From assembly GCA_003220615.1 (NCBI GenBank), contig QHTB01000177.1:1-36233 (forward strand): a stretch of 36,233 nt of DNA. The letters run 5' to 3'. Positions 7,519-15,850 of this stretch are shown one piece after another. Position 1 is the stretch's first letter. Each line of letters opens with the position of its first letter. Source of the DNA: Candidatus Rokuibacteriota bacterium (GTDB lineage Bacteria > Methylomirabilota > Methylomirabilia > Rokubacteriales > CSP1-6). The translations under genes and the position numbers were made by a program. Under the pieces are notes generated by a model. The model did no database searches, had not been told where the DNA came from, and worked only from the letters and a program-made list of their open reading frames with translations.

Positions 7519-10500
7519 GCGTGCTGCTCACCCCGCACGCGCAGGCGCTCGTCGGGCTCGGTCACGGGATGCTTCGTCACCGAGCGCTTCCTGCCCAGCC
7601 CCTCCACGAACGCGAAGTTCCCGGGGATGAGGAAGACACCGAGCCCGGTGGCGATCAGCATTCCCCAGAACACGGCAGTGCCCATCACGTTCTGGGCGCC
7701 CGCTCCCGCTCCGCTGGCCAGCATCAGCGGCACGACGCCGAGAATGAAGGCGAACGCTGTCATCAAGATAGGCCGGAAGCGCAGCCGGGCCGACTCCAGC
7801 GCGGCCGCCTCGACCGACTGGCCCTCTTCGTGCTTGGCCTTGGCGAACTCGACGATCAGGATTGCGTTCTTCGCCGCGAGCCCGACGAGCATGATCAGGC
7901 CGATCTGAACGTAGACGTTGTTGTCGTAGCCGGAGAGCCACACGCCGAAGAAGGCGCCGAGGGCGACGAGCGGCGAGCCGAGCAGCACGGCCCAGGGCAG
8001 GCGCCAGCTCTCGTACATCGCGGCCAGCAGCAGGAAGACGAACACGATGGCCAGGATGAACGTCGGCGCGGACGGTGGAGCGATCTTCTCCTGATAGGAC
8101 AGCGACGAGTAGGCGAAGCCCATCTCCTTGGGCATCGTCTTCTGGAAGACCTCTTCGAGCGCGGCGAGTGCCTGCCCGGAGCTGACGCCGCGGGCGGGCG
8201 CGCCGTTGATCTCGACCGAGCGCAGCAGATTGAAGCGCGTCGTGAGCTCGGTTCCCTGGGCCGTCGTGATGGTGACGAGCGTCGACAACGGGATCATGGT
8301 GCTGGTCGTCTTGCTGCGGACGTAGACGTCGCCGATGTCGCCGGGCTTGCGACGATAATCCGCGTCCGCCTGCACGTACACACGGTAGAGACGCCCGAAG
8401 CGGTTGAAGTCGTTCACATAGGTGCCGCCCATTGCCGCCGACATGGCCTGGAAGACGTCGCTCACGGGGACGCCGAGCGTCCGCGCCTTCTCCCGGTCGA
8501 GCTCGACCTTCACCTGGGGATACGTGGGATCGAACGCGGTGAAGAGCGAGGCGAATTCGGGCCGCTGGCGGGCTGCCGCCAGGAACGCGCGCGTCTGGGC
8601 CCCGAGCTGGTCCACGGTCAGTGAGCCGCTCCGGTCCTGGAGCAGGAAGTTGAAGCCGGCCGCCGCGCCGAAGCCGCTGATGGTCGGAATGTTGAACGGA
8701 AAGGCCACCGCCTCCGGGATCTGGACGAGCTCCCGGTTCACCCGCGCCATGATGCCCTTCACGTGCAGCGCCTCCTCGTGGCGCTCCTCCCACGGCTTGA
8801 GGCGGACGAAGATGCTGCCGAAGTTCGGCTGGTAGGTGCTGGTGACGGCGCCATACCCGCCGATGGTCTGATACGAATCGACGGCCTCGACCTTCGCCAG
8901 GATCTCCTCGACCTTGCGCAGCATCGCGCTGGTCCGCTCGAGCGAGGCCGCCGGTGGGAGCTGGACGGCCACCCCGAACAGACCCTGATCCTCGTCGGGG
9001 ATGAAGCCGGCTGGTATCCGGCGCCCGAGGAGGCCGACTCCGACCACCACGACCCCGACGAGCAGGATCGTCACCACCGCGCGCCGGATGAGCAAGCGGG
9101 CCACGCCGATGTAACCCGTCGTCGCGGTGTCGAACACGCGGTTGAAGCCGCGGAAGAAGACGCCGAGCGGGCCCCGCGGGGCGCGGGCGGGCTTGAGGAG
9201 CATGGCGGCGAGCGCGGGCGACAGCGAGAGCGCGCTGAACGCCGAGAGGAGCACCGAGATCGCGATGGTGAGGGCGAACTGCTGGTACATCTGCCCGGTG
9301 AGGCCGCCGAGGAACGCGACGGGGACGAACACGGCGGAGAGGATGAGCGCGATCCCGATGACCGGCGCCGACACTTCTTTCATCGCCTGCCGCGTGGCGT
9401 CGCGGGGGCTCAAGCCGTGCTCGATGTGGTGCATGACGGCCTCGACGACGACGATCGCGTCGTCCACGACGATGCCGATGGCGAGCACGAGGCCGAACAT
9501 CGAGAGCGTGTTGACCGAGAAGCCCAGCAGCGGGAAGAAGATGAACGTGCCGACGATCGAGACCGGCACCGTCAGCAGCGGGATGATCGTGGCCCGCACG
9601 TTCTGGAGAAAGATGAAGACGACGAGCGTGACGAGGATCAGCGCCTCGACGAACGTCTTCACGATCTCGTGGATCGAGGCCTCGACCGCCGGCGTGGTGT
9701 CGTAGACGATCTTGTAGTCCAGGCCGGGTGGAAACAGATTCTTGGCCGTGGCCATGGTCTTGTAGATCGCCTCGGACGCCTTGAGCTGGTTCGCGCCGGG
9801 GAGCAGGTAGACCGCCATCGCGCCGGAGGGCTTGCCGTTCAGCCGGCCGAACGAGTTGTAATCCTGGCTGCCCAGCTCGGCACGCCCCACGTCGCGGATG
9901 CGCACCACCGATCCGGTGGACGACTCACGGATGATGATGTTCTCGAACTCGTCCGTGGTCACGAGGCGACCCGGCGCGCTCACCGTGAAGGTGAACGCCT
10001 GGTCGGCGGGCGTCGGCGCCTGTCCGATCCGGCCGGCTGGCGCCTGGAGATTCTGGTCCTTGACGGCGGAGATCACGTCTGACGGGGTCAGACCCAGCTT
10101 GGCGAGCTTGTCGGGCCGAAGCCAGATTCGCAGGCCGTAGTCGGTGCCGCCAAAGAGATCGACCTGGGCGATGCCAGGGATCCGCAAGAGCTGGTCACGC
10201 AGATTGATCGAGGCATAGTTGATCAGGAAGTTCGCGTCGTAGCTCCCCTCGGGCGAGTAGAGCGAGATCAGCATGAGGATGCTGGGGCTCTGCTTCTTCA
10301 CGGTGACGCCCTGGGCCACGACGTCCTGCGGCAGGCGCGCCTGGGCGGAGGAGACCCGGTTCTGGGTCAGCACGTTGGCGGTGTCCTGGTCGACGCCGAC
10401 CTCGAAGTTCACGTCGAGCAGCATGCGGCCGTCGCTGGTGTTCGACGACTTCATGTAGATCATCCGGTCGACGCCGTTCACCTCCTGCTCGATCGGCGTG

Positions 10501-10685
10501 GCCACGGACTGCTCGACCGCCAACGCCGAGGCACCGGGGTAGTTGGCCGTGACCCGGATCGTGGGTGGCGCCAGGAACGGATATTGCTCGAAGCTGAGTC
10601 GGAGGAGTGAGTAGGTGCCGAGCAGAACGGTGAGGATCGCGATGACGATCGCGACGATCGGTCGGCGGATGAAGAACTCGGCCAC
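7515..10685 (-). CDS. RND multidrug efflux transporter, HAE1 (AcrB/MexB) type
   Basis: A 1056-residue inner-membrane proton/drug antiporter, normal HAE1 length. A GTG start lies 6 nt after the stop of the membrane-fusion gene; the N-terminus MAEFFIRRPIVAIVIAI is typical. Proton-relay residues are present: the Asp pair in TM4 (GIVVDDAIVVVEA, residue ~405) and the Lys in TM10 (GLAAKNAILIVEFAKA, residue ~940). Other family marks are QVDLFGGTDYGLRIWL, the periplasmic porter and docking domains, and GFIPDEDQGLFGVAVQLP opening the second half. It works with the flanking membrane-fusion and outer-membrane-factor proteins to export amphiphiles from the periplasm or membrane. HAE1 type indicates organic substrates rather than metals. 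Confidence 0.96.
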   Translation of the reverse strand: MAEFFIRRPIVAIVIAILTVLLGTYSLLRLSFEQYPFLAPPTIRVTANYPGASALAVEQSVATPIEQEVNGVDRMIYMKSSNTSDGRMLLDVNFEVGVDQDTANVLTQNRVSSAQARLPQDVVAQGVTVKKQSPSILMLISLYSPEGSYDANFLINYASINLRDQLLRIPGIAQVDLFGGTDYGLRIWLRPDKLAKLGLTPSDVISAVKDQNLQAPAGRIGQAPTPADQAFTFTVSAPGRLVTTDEFENIIIRESSTGSVVRIRDVGRAELGSQDYNSFGRLNGKPSGAMAVYLLPGANQLKASEAIYKTMATAKNLFPPGLDYKIVYDTTPAVEASIHEIVKTFVEALILVTLVVFIFLQNVRATIIPLLTVPVSIVGTFIFFPLLGFSVNTLSMFGLVLAIGIVVDDAIVVVEAVMHHIEHGLSPRDATRQAMKEVSAPVIGIALILSAVFVPVAFLGGLTGQMYQQFALTIAISVLLSAFSALSLSPALAAMLLKPARAPRGPLGVFFRGFNRVFDTATTGYIGVARLLIRRAVVTILLVGVVVVGVGLLGRRIPAGFIPDEDQGLFGVAVQLPPAASLERTSAMLRKVEEILAKVEAVDSYQTIGGYGAVTSTYQPNFGSIFVRLKPWEERHEEALHVKGIMARVNRELVQIPEAVAFPFNIPTISGFGAAAGFNFLLQDRSGSLTVDQLGAQTRAFLAAARQRPEFASLFTAFDPTYPQVKVELDREKARTLGVPVSDVFQAMSAAMGGTYVNDFNRFGRLYRVYVQADADYRRKPGDIGDVYVRSKTTSTMIPLSTLVTITTAQGTELTTRFNLLRSVEINGAPARGVSSGQALAALEEVFQKTMPKEMGFAYSSLSYQEKIAPPSAPTFILAIVFVFLLLAAMYESWRLPWAVLLGSPLVALGAFFGVWLSGYDNNVYVQIGLIMLVGLAAKNAILIVEFAKAKHEEGQSVEAAALESARLRFRPILMTAFAFILGVVPLMLASGAGAGAQNVMGTAVFWGMLIATGLGVFLIPGNFAFVEGLGRKRSVTKHPVTEPDERLRVRGEQHA

Positions 10686-10691
10686 GGCGCT

Positions 10692-12092
10692 CTAGCTCCC
10701 GCCCTTCGACTTCGCTGCCGGCGGGGCCGGCTGAGGTGGAGCCACTGGAGGTGGAGCCACCGGTGGCTTTCCGTCCGGGTCCGCTTTGAGCTCGGGCTTG
10801 ACCTGCATTCCCGGCCGCGCCTTCTGGATGCCTTCGACGATGACCCGCTCCCCGGGCTTGAGTCCGGTCGAGACGATGTAGAACTGGCCGTAGCTCTCGC
10901 GCGGCGTCACGGTGCGCAGCGCGACCTTGTCACCCTCCTCGACCACCAACACCGTCTTCGCGCCCTGCAGCTCCTGCACTGCGATCTGCGGCACGAGAAT
11001 CGCGTCGGGCACTTCCTCGGTGACGACGCGCACGCGGCCGAACTGACCGGGGCGCAGCATCCGGTCGGGATTGGGGAACTCGGCGCGGACCTGGATGGTC
11101 CCGGTCTTCAAGTCGATCGCCCGGTCGATGAAGATCGCTCGGCCCTTGTGTGGAAACACACTGCCGTCGGCCAGGATCAGCTCGAGCGTGGGCGCACGAT
11201 CCGGCGGCACCTCTCCGCGGCCCAGCCCGGGCACCCGCTTGACCAGCCGCAAGAGGTCCGCCTCGGAAATGGCGAAATCCACGAAGATCGGGTGGATCGA
11301 CGAGACCGTGGCGAGCAGTGTCGGCTCCCCTTTGCCGACGAGGTTGCCAGTGTCGATGGCGACCTTGCTGATGATCCCCGAGATCGGCGACTGCACGGTG
11401 GTGTACCTGAGGTTCAGGTCGGCCTGAATCACGGCGGCCTTGCCCGCTTCGACGGCCGCCTCGGCGAGCTGAATGCTGGTGCGCTGACTCAGGACGGTGT
11501 CCTTGAGCCCGGCTTCAGCCGCCTGAACCCCGGCTCCGGCCGCCTGCTCACGAGAGACGGCGGTGTCCAGGTCCTGCTGCGGAATCGCCTGCTCCTTGAC
11601 CAGAGGACGGTAGCGCGCAACGTCGGCCTGGTTCTTCCCGAGATCAGCCTTCGCCTGATCGAGCTGGGCGCGCGCACGATCCACGACCGAGGCGTCCTTG
11701 GCGCGAGTCAGGTCGGCCTGCGCTTTGGCGAGCTGGGCGCGGGCCGACTGCAACGCCGCCCGGTATTCGTCCTGCTGGATCACGAACAGCACCTGGCCAC
11801 GCTGAACCTCGGAGCCCTCCTTGAACCGCACCTGCTCGAGAACGCCCTGGACTCGAGCCCGGATCTCGACGGTGGGAACGCCCTGCGTCTGGGCCACGAA
11901 CTCGGCGGAGACCTGGACGCTGCGCTGCTGGATCTCGGCGACGATGACGGCGGGTGGGGGTGGGGCCGGGGGTTGCTTTGCTGCAGTGGCGTCTCGCTGC
12001 TGGCATCCGGTGATCGCGACCAGCAAGGCGATGCCGGCCAGGCAGCCGCCCCACGGCGTCCCGGGTTGAGGCCCTCGTGGAGAAATCAGCAT
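10692..12092 (-). CDS. RND efflux membrane-fusion (adaptor) lipoprotein
   Basis: A 466-residue periplasmic adaptor linking the RND pump to the outer-membrane factor. The ATG at 12092 follows GGGAGACC; the signal peptide ends in lipobox AITGC, so it should be lipid-anchored like AcrA. In order: lipoyl half-motif (VEIRARVQGVLEQVRFKEGS), a long alpha-hairpin with heptads (ARAQLAKAQADLTRAK), the second lipoyl half (LNLRYTTVQSPISGIISKV), beta-barrel (GQFGRVRVVTEEVPDAILVP) and membrane-proximal domain (GLKPGERVIVEGIQKARPG). A Pro-rich tail ends the protein. It is first in the pump operon. An operator palindrome is centred about 119 nt upstream, between this gene and the kinase gene, so the pump is probably controlled separately from the kinase. 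Confidence 0.94.
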   Translation of the reverse strand: MLISPRGPQPGTPWGGCLAGIALLVAITGCQQRDATAAKQPPAPPPPAVIVAEIQQRSVQVSAEFVAQTQGVPTVEIRARVQGVLEQVRFKEGSEVQRGQVLFVIQQDEYRAALQSARAQLAKAQADLTRAKDASVVDRARAQLDQAKADLGKNQADVARYRPLVKEQAIPQQDLDTAVSREQAAGAGVQAAEAGLKDTVLSQRTSIQLAEAAVEAGKAAVIQADLNLRYTTVQSPISGIISKVAIDTGNLVGKGEPTLLATVSSIHPIFVDFAISEADLLRLVKRVPGLGRGEVPPDRAPTLELILADGSVFPHKGRAIFIDRAIDLKTGTIQVRAEFPNPDRMLRPGQFGRVRVVTEEVPDAILVPQIAVQELQGAKTVLVVEEGDKVALRTVTPRESYGQFYIVSTGLKPGERVIVEGIQKARPGMQVKPELKADPDGKPPVAPPPVAPPQPAPPAAKSKGGS

Positions 12093-12205
12093 GGTTCAGG
12101 TCTCCCAGCCCAGATGGGGCTTCACCAGTTCCGCGGGCACACGACACCCCGCCGCCGCGGACGACTCGAACGGACTGTAGTGATAACCGCGAGCAGCGAG
12201 AAATA

Positions 12206-12217
12206 GGACCTTGGTCC
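12206..12217. promoter_or_regulatory. operator palindrome upstream of the RND pump operon
   Basis: GGACCTTGGTCC, with TA directly before the core on the plus strand. It lies in the 169-base gap between the sensor-kinase stop (12262) and the adaptor start (12092). It matches six other intergenic copies in this window. Binding by the nearby FixJ-type regulator is inferred. Confidence 0.7.
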
Positions 12218-12261
12218 CACCCCCGCCCATGGTGGAGCCGCTGGTGGGGATCAGGAAGCGG

Positions 12262-13800
12262 TCAGCCGCTCGAGCTGGGCCTCTCCTTCGAGAGCGGCAG
12301 CGTGAACGAGAAGGTCGCGCCGCCGTTCGAATTGTTCTGTGCCCACAGCCGACCACCGTGAGCCTCGACCAGGGACCGGGCGATCGAGAGTCCCATCCCG
12401 AGGCCCTGAGGCTTCGTCGTGTAGAACGGCTCGAAGACCAGCGGCAGCTCGCACTCGGCGACCCCGCTGCCACGGTCGCTCACCGAGACGCGTACGACGC
12501 CGTCGGCGCTGACGCGGGTCGCGATGGCGAGGCGACGATCGTCGCTGGTCCGCATGGCATCGAGGCCATTCATGATCAAGTTGAGGACGACCTGCTGGAG
12601 CTGAACGCGATCGGCGAGGACCACGGGCAATCCGGCCTCGAGCTCGAGATCGATGGACACCCCCCGGGTGGTCGCGTCGCTCCGTACCAGGCTGACCACG
12701 TCCTGAATGACGGCATTGACGTCGAGCGGTCGCTGGTTCGTGTCGTCCTTTTTGAAGAAGGCCCGCAGGCGGTGGATCACATCGATGGCTCGCTTGTCGT
12801 CGGCCACGATGTCGGAGACGATCTCGCGAAGATCCTTGGCATCGACGCCGCTGTCGATCAATCGCTCGGCGACCTGCGCGTTACTCAGGATGGCCGTGAG
12901 CGGCTGGTTCAGCTCGTGGGCGATCGACGCCGTCAACTCACCCATCGTCGCCACGCGACCCACGTGGGTGAGGTCGCGGCGTAGCTTCCGAAGCTCGATC
13001 TCCCCGCGCTGGCGCAACAGCGCGCTCGAAAAGATGCCGCCGACGAACTCGAGGCGTTGGACGAGGTCGTCCGACCATTCCTGCGCCCGACGAAGCGTGC
13101 TCAAGGTGAGCACGCCCATGGCCGTCCCGGCCGCAGCGAGCGGAATCCCCACCACCGATTTGATGCCCAGGGCCGCGAGCTCTTCTCGATCGACTGCGGC
13201 GGCCTCGGGAAGCTCGTCGAGCTTGGAGAAGCGGACGATCTCGCCGCGACGCACGCGCTCGACCGACCATGGGAACCGATCGAGCTCCATCGAGGGCCGA
13301 GGCGAAGGCACACCGGGCGCCGTCCACTGGTGGGTCAAATGCACGGCCCGATCGTCGGCGCTGAACTCCAGGATCAGCGCGTTGTCGAGCCCGAGATGCT
13401 CGCCGACACGGCGCAGCCCGCGGGCGATACCCTCGTCGACCTCCGCCCCGCGGAGATCCACGAACCTCGCCGAGAGGTCGGACACGAGTGTTTCGAAGTC
13501 GAGCCGCTCCCGGACGACCGTCTCGGCGCGCCGGCGCCGGCCGTGCTGGAGCAGGAGGGCGCCGATGAGCACTCCTTGAGCACCGATCAGTCCGACGACG
13601 GCGACGATGTGCCAGCGGTACGACTCCCACAACGATGCGGACAGGAGCAGGACTTGCTTCCGTGACGGCAGGCTGTCGTCAGCCGCTGCGAGGACGGGGA
13701 TCACGATGCTGAACAGCGCGACGAGACCAGCAATCACACCGGCGCGAAGCGGGCGACGGCGCGCCCCTCCCGTCATCGTGGAAGTTGTCCGATTGCACAT
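12262..13800 (-). CDS. membrane sensor histidine kinase, GAF domain, periplasmic sensor lost
   Basis: A ~512-residue histidine kinase. One membrane segment lies at ~18-38 and a second at ~62-84; between them is only a ~20-residue stub (SLPSRKQVLLLSASLWESYR). A GAF-like domain covers ~95-250. The dimerisation/phosphoacceptor box is MGELTASIAHELNQPLTAIL (His ~295). The ATPase domain has N box LQQVVLNLIMNGLDAM, G1 VSDRGSGVAE and G2 GLGMGLSIARSLVEAHGG. Related kinases that I know carry a periplasmic ABC-substrate-binding-like domain between RKQVL and SLWxxYRW; here the two edges are joined directly. The start is uncertain (GTG 13809, ATG 13800 or ATG 13776). The FixJ-type RR gene lies just upstream and is the obvious partner. 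Confidence 0.9.
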   Translation of the reverse strand: MCNRTTSTMTGGARRRPLRAGVIAGLVALFSIVIPVLAAADDSLPSRKQVLLLSASLWESYRWHIVAVVGLIGAQGVLIGALLLQHGRRRRAETVVRERLDFETLVSDLSARFVDLRGAEVDEGIARGLRRVGEHLGLDNALILEFSADDRAVHLTHQWTAPGVPSPRPSMELDRFPWSVERVRRGEIVRFSKLDELPEAAAVDREELAALGIKSVVGIPLAAAGTAMGVLTLSTLRRAQEWSDDLVQRLEFVGGIFSSALLRQRGEIELRKLRRDLTHVGRVATMGELTASIAHELNQPLTAILSNAQVAERLIDSGVDAKDLREIVSDIVADDKRAIDVIHRLRAFFKKDDTNQRPLDVNAVIQDVVSLVRSDATTRGVSIDLELEAGLPVVLADRVQLQQVVLNLIMNGLDAMRTSDDRRLAIATRVSADGVVRVSVSDRGSGVAECELPLVFEPFYTTKPQGLGMGLSIARSLVEAHGGRLWAQNNSNGGATFSFTLPLSKERPSSSG

Positions 13801-13903
13801 CCCAGTCACGGGACATCGTTGCCCGCGGCCGGGAATTGTACATCAGCGATTCATCGACGGTGACGATTTCAGCGCCCTGGATGCACCGAGGAATGGTGGC
13901 ATA

Positions 13904-13948
13904 CACCACGCAGTGGTGGTTCACGATCGCGTACATCACTCGGTAGTG
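13904..13948. promoter_or_regulatory. two inverted repeats upstream of the sensor kinase
   Basis: CACCAC-gca-GTGGTG (13904-13918) is a perfect 6-bp inverted repeat. About 31 nt further lies ATCACT-cggt-AGTGGT, near-symmetric (13936-13950). They share the half-site AGTGGT and sit about three helical turns apart, 100-150 nt upstream of the kinase start. They differ from the GGACCTWGGTCC operator and may be sites of another regulator. The rest of the 180-base gap (13810-13989) shows nothing I recognise. Confidence 0.35.
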
Positions 13949-13989
13949 GTCGGCGATGAATGGCCCGCCGCCGAAAACGTCCCGGTGGT

Positions 13990-14649
13990 CTATGCGATGA
14001 GGCTGATCTTCTGCGCCATCACGACCAGTTCGGCGACCGATTCTGCTCGCATCTTCTTCATCATACGGCCGCGGTGGACCTTGATCGTCTTCTCGGCCGC
14101 GGCGAGCTCCACCGCGATTTGCCGGTTGAGCTTCCCGGTGACGACGCGTGCGAGCACCTCACGCTCCCGCGGCGTGAGGGTGTCGACGCGGCGCTGGAGC
14201 TCCTGGCGTTCGGCGGTTTCCGCCTGGCTCCCGCGGCTCTGGGCCAGCGCGCGCGCGATGGCGTCGAGAAGCTCGCGATCATCACACGGCTTCTGGAGGA
14301 AGTCGAAGGCGCCTCCCTTCATTGCCCGGACGGTCATCGGGATGTCACCGTGGCCAGTGAGGAAGATGATCGGCAGGGACCGTTGAGCCTCGCCGAGGTC
14401 GGACTGGAGATCCAATCCGGTCTTTCCCCTGAGCCGAATGTCGAGCACGACGCACGCGGGGAGGTCCGACACCTTGCGCTTCATGAACGCGGACGCCGAA
14501 GAGAACGTCTCCACCTCGAGGCCAGCGGAATGCATCAGTCGTTCCAGCGCCTTGAGCACGGAGTCATCGTCGTCGACGACGTAGACGATGCCGGGACCGG
14601 TCACGTCAGCGTACTGGACACGGTTACTCGGTGCGCCGTACGGGTGCAT
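13990..14649 (-). CDS. FixJ/NarL-family response regulator
   Basis: A 219-residue DNA-binding response regulator. The ATG at 14649 follows GGAGGGGCCG. The receiver domain (~20-140) has the acidic triad (YVVDDDDSV), phosphoacceptor Asp70 (VVLDIRLRGKTG), Thr in FLTGHGDIPMTVRAMKGGA and Lys in FLQKPCDDRE, the exact FixJ signature. The C-terminal LuxR-type HTH (~157-215) reads LTPREREVLARVVTGKLNRQ and KTIKVHRGRMMKKM. FixJ-type regulators dimerise on phosphorylation and bind short palindromes. Its gene precedes the kinase gene by 180 nt on the same strand, so the two form a pair. It is the only complete transcriptional regulator in the window, making it the first candidate for the shared operator palindrome. 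Confidence 0.95.
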   Translation of the reverse strand: MHPYGAPSNRVQYADVTGPGIVYVVDDDDSVLKALERLMHSAGLEVETFSSASAFMKRKVSDLPACVVLDIRLRGKTGLDLQSDLGEAQRSLPIIFLTGHGDIPMTVRAMKGGAFDFLQKPCDDRELLDAIARALAQSRGSQAETAERQELQRRVDTLTPREREVLARVVTGKLNRQIAVELAAAEKTIKVHRGRMMKKMRAESVAELVVMAQKISLIA

Positions 14650-14672
14650 CGGCCCCTCCGACCAGAAGGCGT

Positions 14673-14703
14673 GCGCCTGTAGACCGTTCGGTGCTACAGG
14701 CGC
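14673..14703. terminator. strong hairpin between pal and the response-regulator gene
   Basis: GCGCCTGTAG (14673-14682) and CTACAGGCGC (14694-14703) are perfect 10-bp arms, and the interior ACCG/CGGT can pair further with one bulged base. It lies directly after the pal stop on the minus strand and before the regulator start. There is no T-run on either side, so it is a hairpin of terminator-like position rather than a textbook intrinsic terminator. Confidence 0.5.
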
Positions 14704-14716
14704 GCGCGGCCTCCGA

Positions 14717-15307
14717 TCAGCGCTCCTTCGACAGGAACATCGCCCGCCGGTTCTTGCTCCAGCACGCCTCGTTCTTCTCCGTGCAGACGGGACGCTCCTC
14801 GCCGTACGAGATGATCGACATCCGGTCGGTGGACACGCCCCGGGAGGCGAGGTAGTTCATGGTGCTCTTGGCCCGCCGGTCCCCCAGGGCCAGGTTGTAT
14901 TCGGCCGTGCCCCGCTCGTCGCAATGGCCCTCGATCAGGACCAGCTGCTCGGGGTGCTCGCGCAGCCAGTTCGCGTTGGTATCGAGCGTCTGCGCGTCGC
15001 CCGGCCTGATCTCGGCCTTGTCGAAGTCGAAGTGGATCCGCGTCAGCGCCGGATTCGGCGCGAAGTCCTTCGGCGGCGGCAGCGGGGCCGCGGTGGCGAC
15101 CTGCACGGGGGCCGCCGGCGGCGGCGCCGGCGTCTCGATCACGGTCGTTTGCGTCTCGGTGACCACCGTCGCGACGTTCGGCGCCGGCGGTGGAACGGGC
15201 GCCGGGGCCGAGGCGACCGTCAGGTTGGGGCGCTTGGCGCAGGCCCCAACCAACGCGAAGGCGAGCAGAGTGACGAGGACCGCACTCGGACGCAGCCACG
15301 CACGCAT
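14717..15307 (-). CDS. pal: peptidoglycan-associated lipoprotein (Pal), OmpA-family
   Basis: A 196-residue outer-membrane lipoprotein that binds peptidoglycan and, in most Gram-negatives, works with TolA/TolB in cell-envelope constriction. The ATG at 15307 follows ACGGAGGGACACT; the open frame runs further upstream but the signal peptide (MRAWLRPSAVLVTLLAFALV, lipobox VGAC) starts here. A Pro/Ala/Thr/Val linker (~30-85) precedes the OmpA domain: IHFDFDKAEIRPGDAQTLD, LIEGHCDERGTAEYNLALGD, RRAKSTMNYLASRGV and ISYGEERPVC. The acidic DERGTAEYN motif is Pal-type. It has an extra Cys pair near the C-terminus (VCTEKNEACW). tolA and tolB are not in the window. It lies 23 nt downstream of the small lipoprotein gene and forms an operon with it. 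Confidence 0.93.
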   Translation of the reverse strand: MRAWLRPSAVLVTLLAFALVGACAKRPNLTVASAPAPVPPPAPNVATVVTETQTTVIETPAPPPAAPVQVATAAPLPPPKDFAPNPALTRIHFDFDKAEIRPGDAQTLDTNANWLREHPEQLVLIEGHCDERGTAEYNLALGDRRAKSTMNYLASRGVSTDRMSIISYGEERPVCTEKNEACWSKNRRAMFLSKER

Positions 15308-15330
15308 AGTGTCCCTCCGTCTGGTCATCA

Positions 15331-15585
15331 CTACCGCGCCACCACTTGACTCTGGGCCACCGTGATGGCCTTGCCCCACCAGTTCTGCGCCCGCGCGATC
15401 TCGATGTCGCTGCGGCGCACCTGCGTGGCGCCGTCGCTCGTCCTCATCGAAAACGCGAAGTGCTCCCCCGAGGCGAAGTGCGTGGGGTGGCTCTTCCAGT
15501 CGCTCCACTCTTGCGAGGTCGCGCAGCCGCCCAGCACCAGCGCGACCACCGCGCTCACCACGATCTCGGCCGTCCATGACTTCAT
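15331..15585 (-). CDS. small lipoprotein, unknown family
   Basis: An 84-residue predicted lipoprotein. The ATG at 15585 follows GGGGGGAGACGCCG. The signal peptide MKSWTAEIVVSAVVALVLGG ends at the lipobox LGGC. The mature part is short and polar: WSDWKSHPTHFASGEHFAFS, then a segment ending NWWGKAITVAQSQVVAR. I recognise no named family. Position directly before pal, with its own operator palindrome 73 nt upstream, suggests a role at the outer membrane or the peptidoglycan. Confidence 0.8.
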   Translation of the reverse strand: MKSWTAEIVVSAVVALVLGGCATSQEWSDWKSHPTHFASGEHFAFSMRTSDGATQVRRSDIEIARAQNWWGKAITVAQSQVVAR

Positions 15586-15652
15586 CGGCGTCTCCCCCCT
15601 GCTCCAACTGTCTGGCCTCGCACGGTAAACACACCCAACCTCGTCCGGTATC

Positions 15653-15664
15653 GGACCTTGGTCC
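15653..15664. promoter_or_regulatory. operator palindrome upstream of small lipoprotein and pal
   Basis: GGACCTTGGTCC, centred 73 nt before the ATG at 15585 on the minus strand. A second copy (15769) lies 116 bp away, centre to centre, serving the divergent plus-strand unit. Each direction of this 265-base divergent spacer therefore has its own site. Confidence 0.72.
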
Positions 15665-15768
15665 TACTGGCGCATCGATCGCGATGGTCACGACCCGCGT
15701 ACCTTCGCCGTATCGCCGGACAAGCCGCTCGCGCGCGGTGATCGTCGGTTGCCCGGAGAGCCGCCGTA

Positions 15769-15780
15769 CGACCTAGGTCC
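15769..15780. promoter_or_regulatory. operator palindrome upstream of the gene remnant and DUF3313 lipoprotein
   Basis: CGACCTAGGTCC followed by TATGGCGG, with only the outermost core base altered; the flank TATGG matches the extended consensus. It is centred 76 nt before the ATG at 15851, the same spacing as the opposite site. Confidence 0.68.
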
Positions 15781-15850
15781 TATGGCGGCTTCTCCCTGCA
15801 GACACCTACCATCCGCTCCGAATCGAGCGTCCACAGGAGGGAGCGAACGG

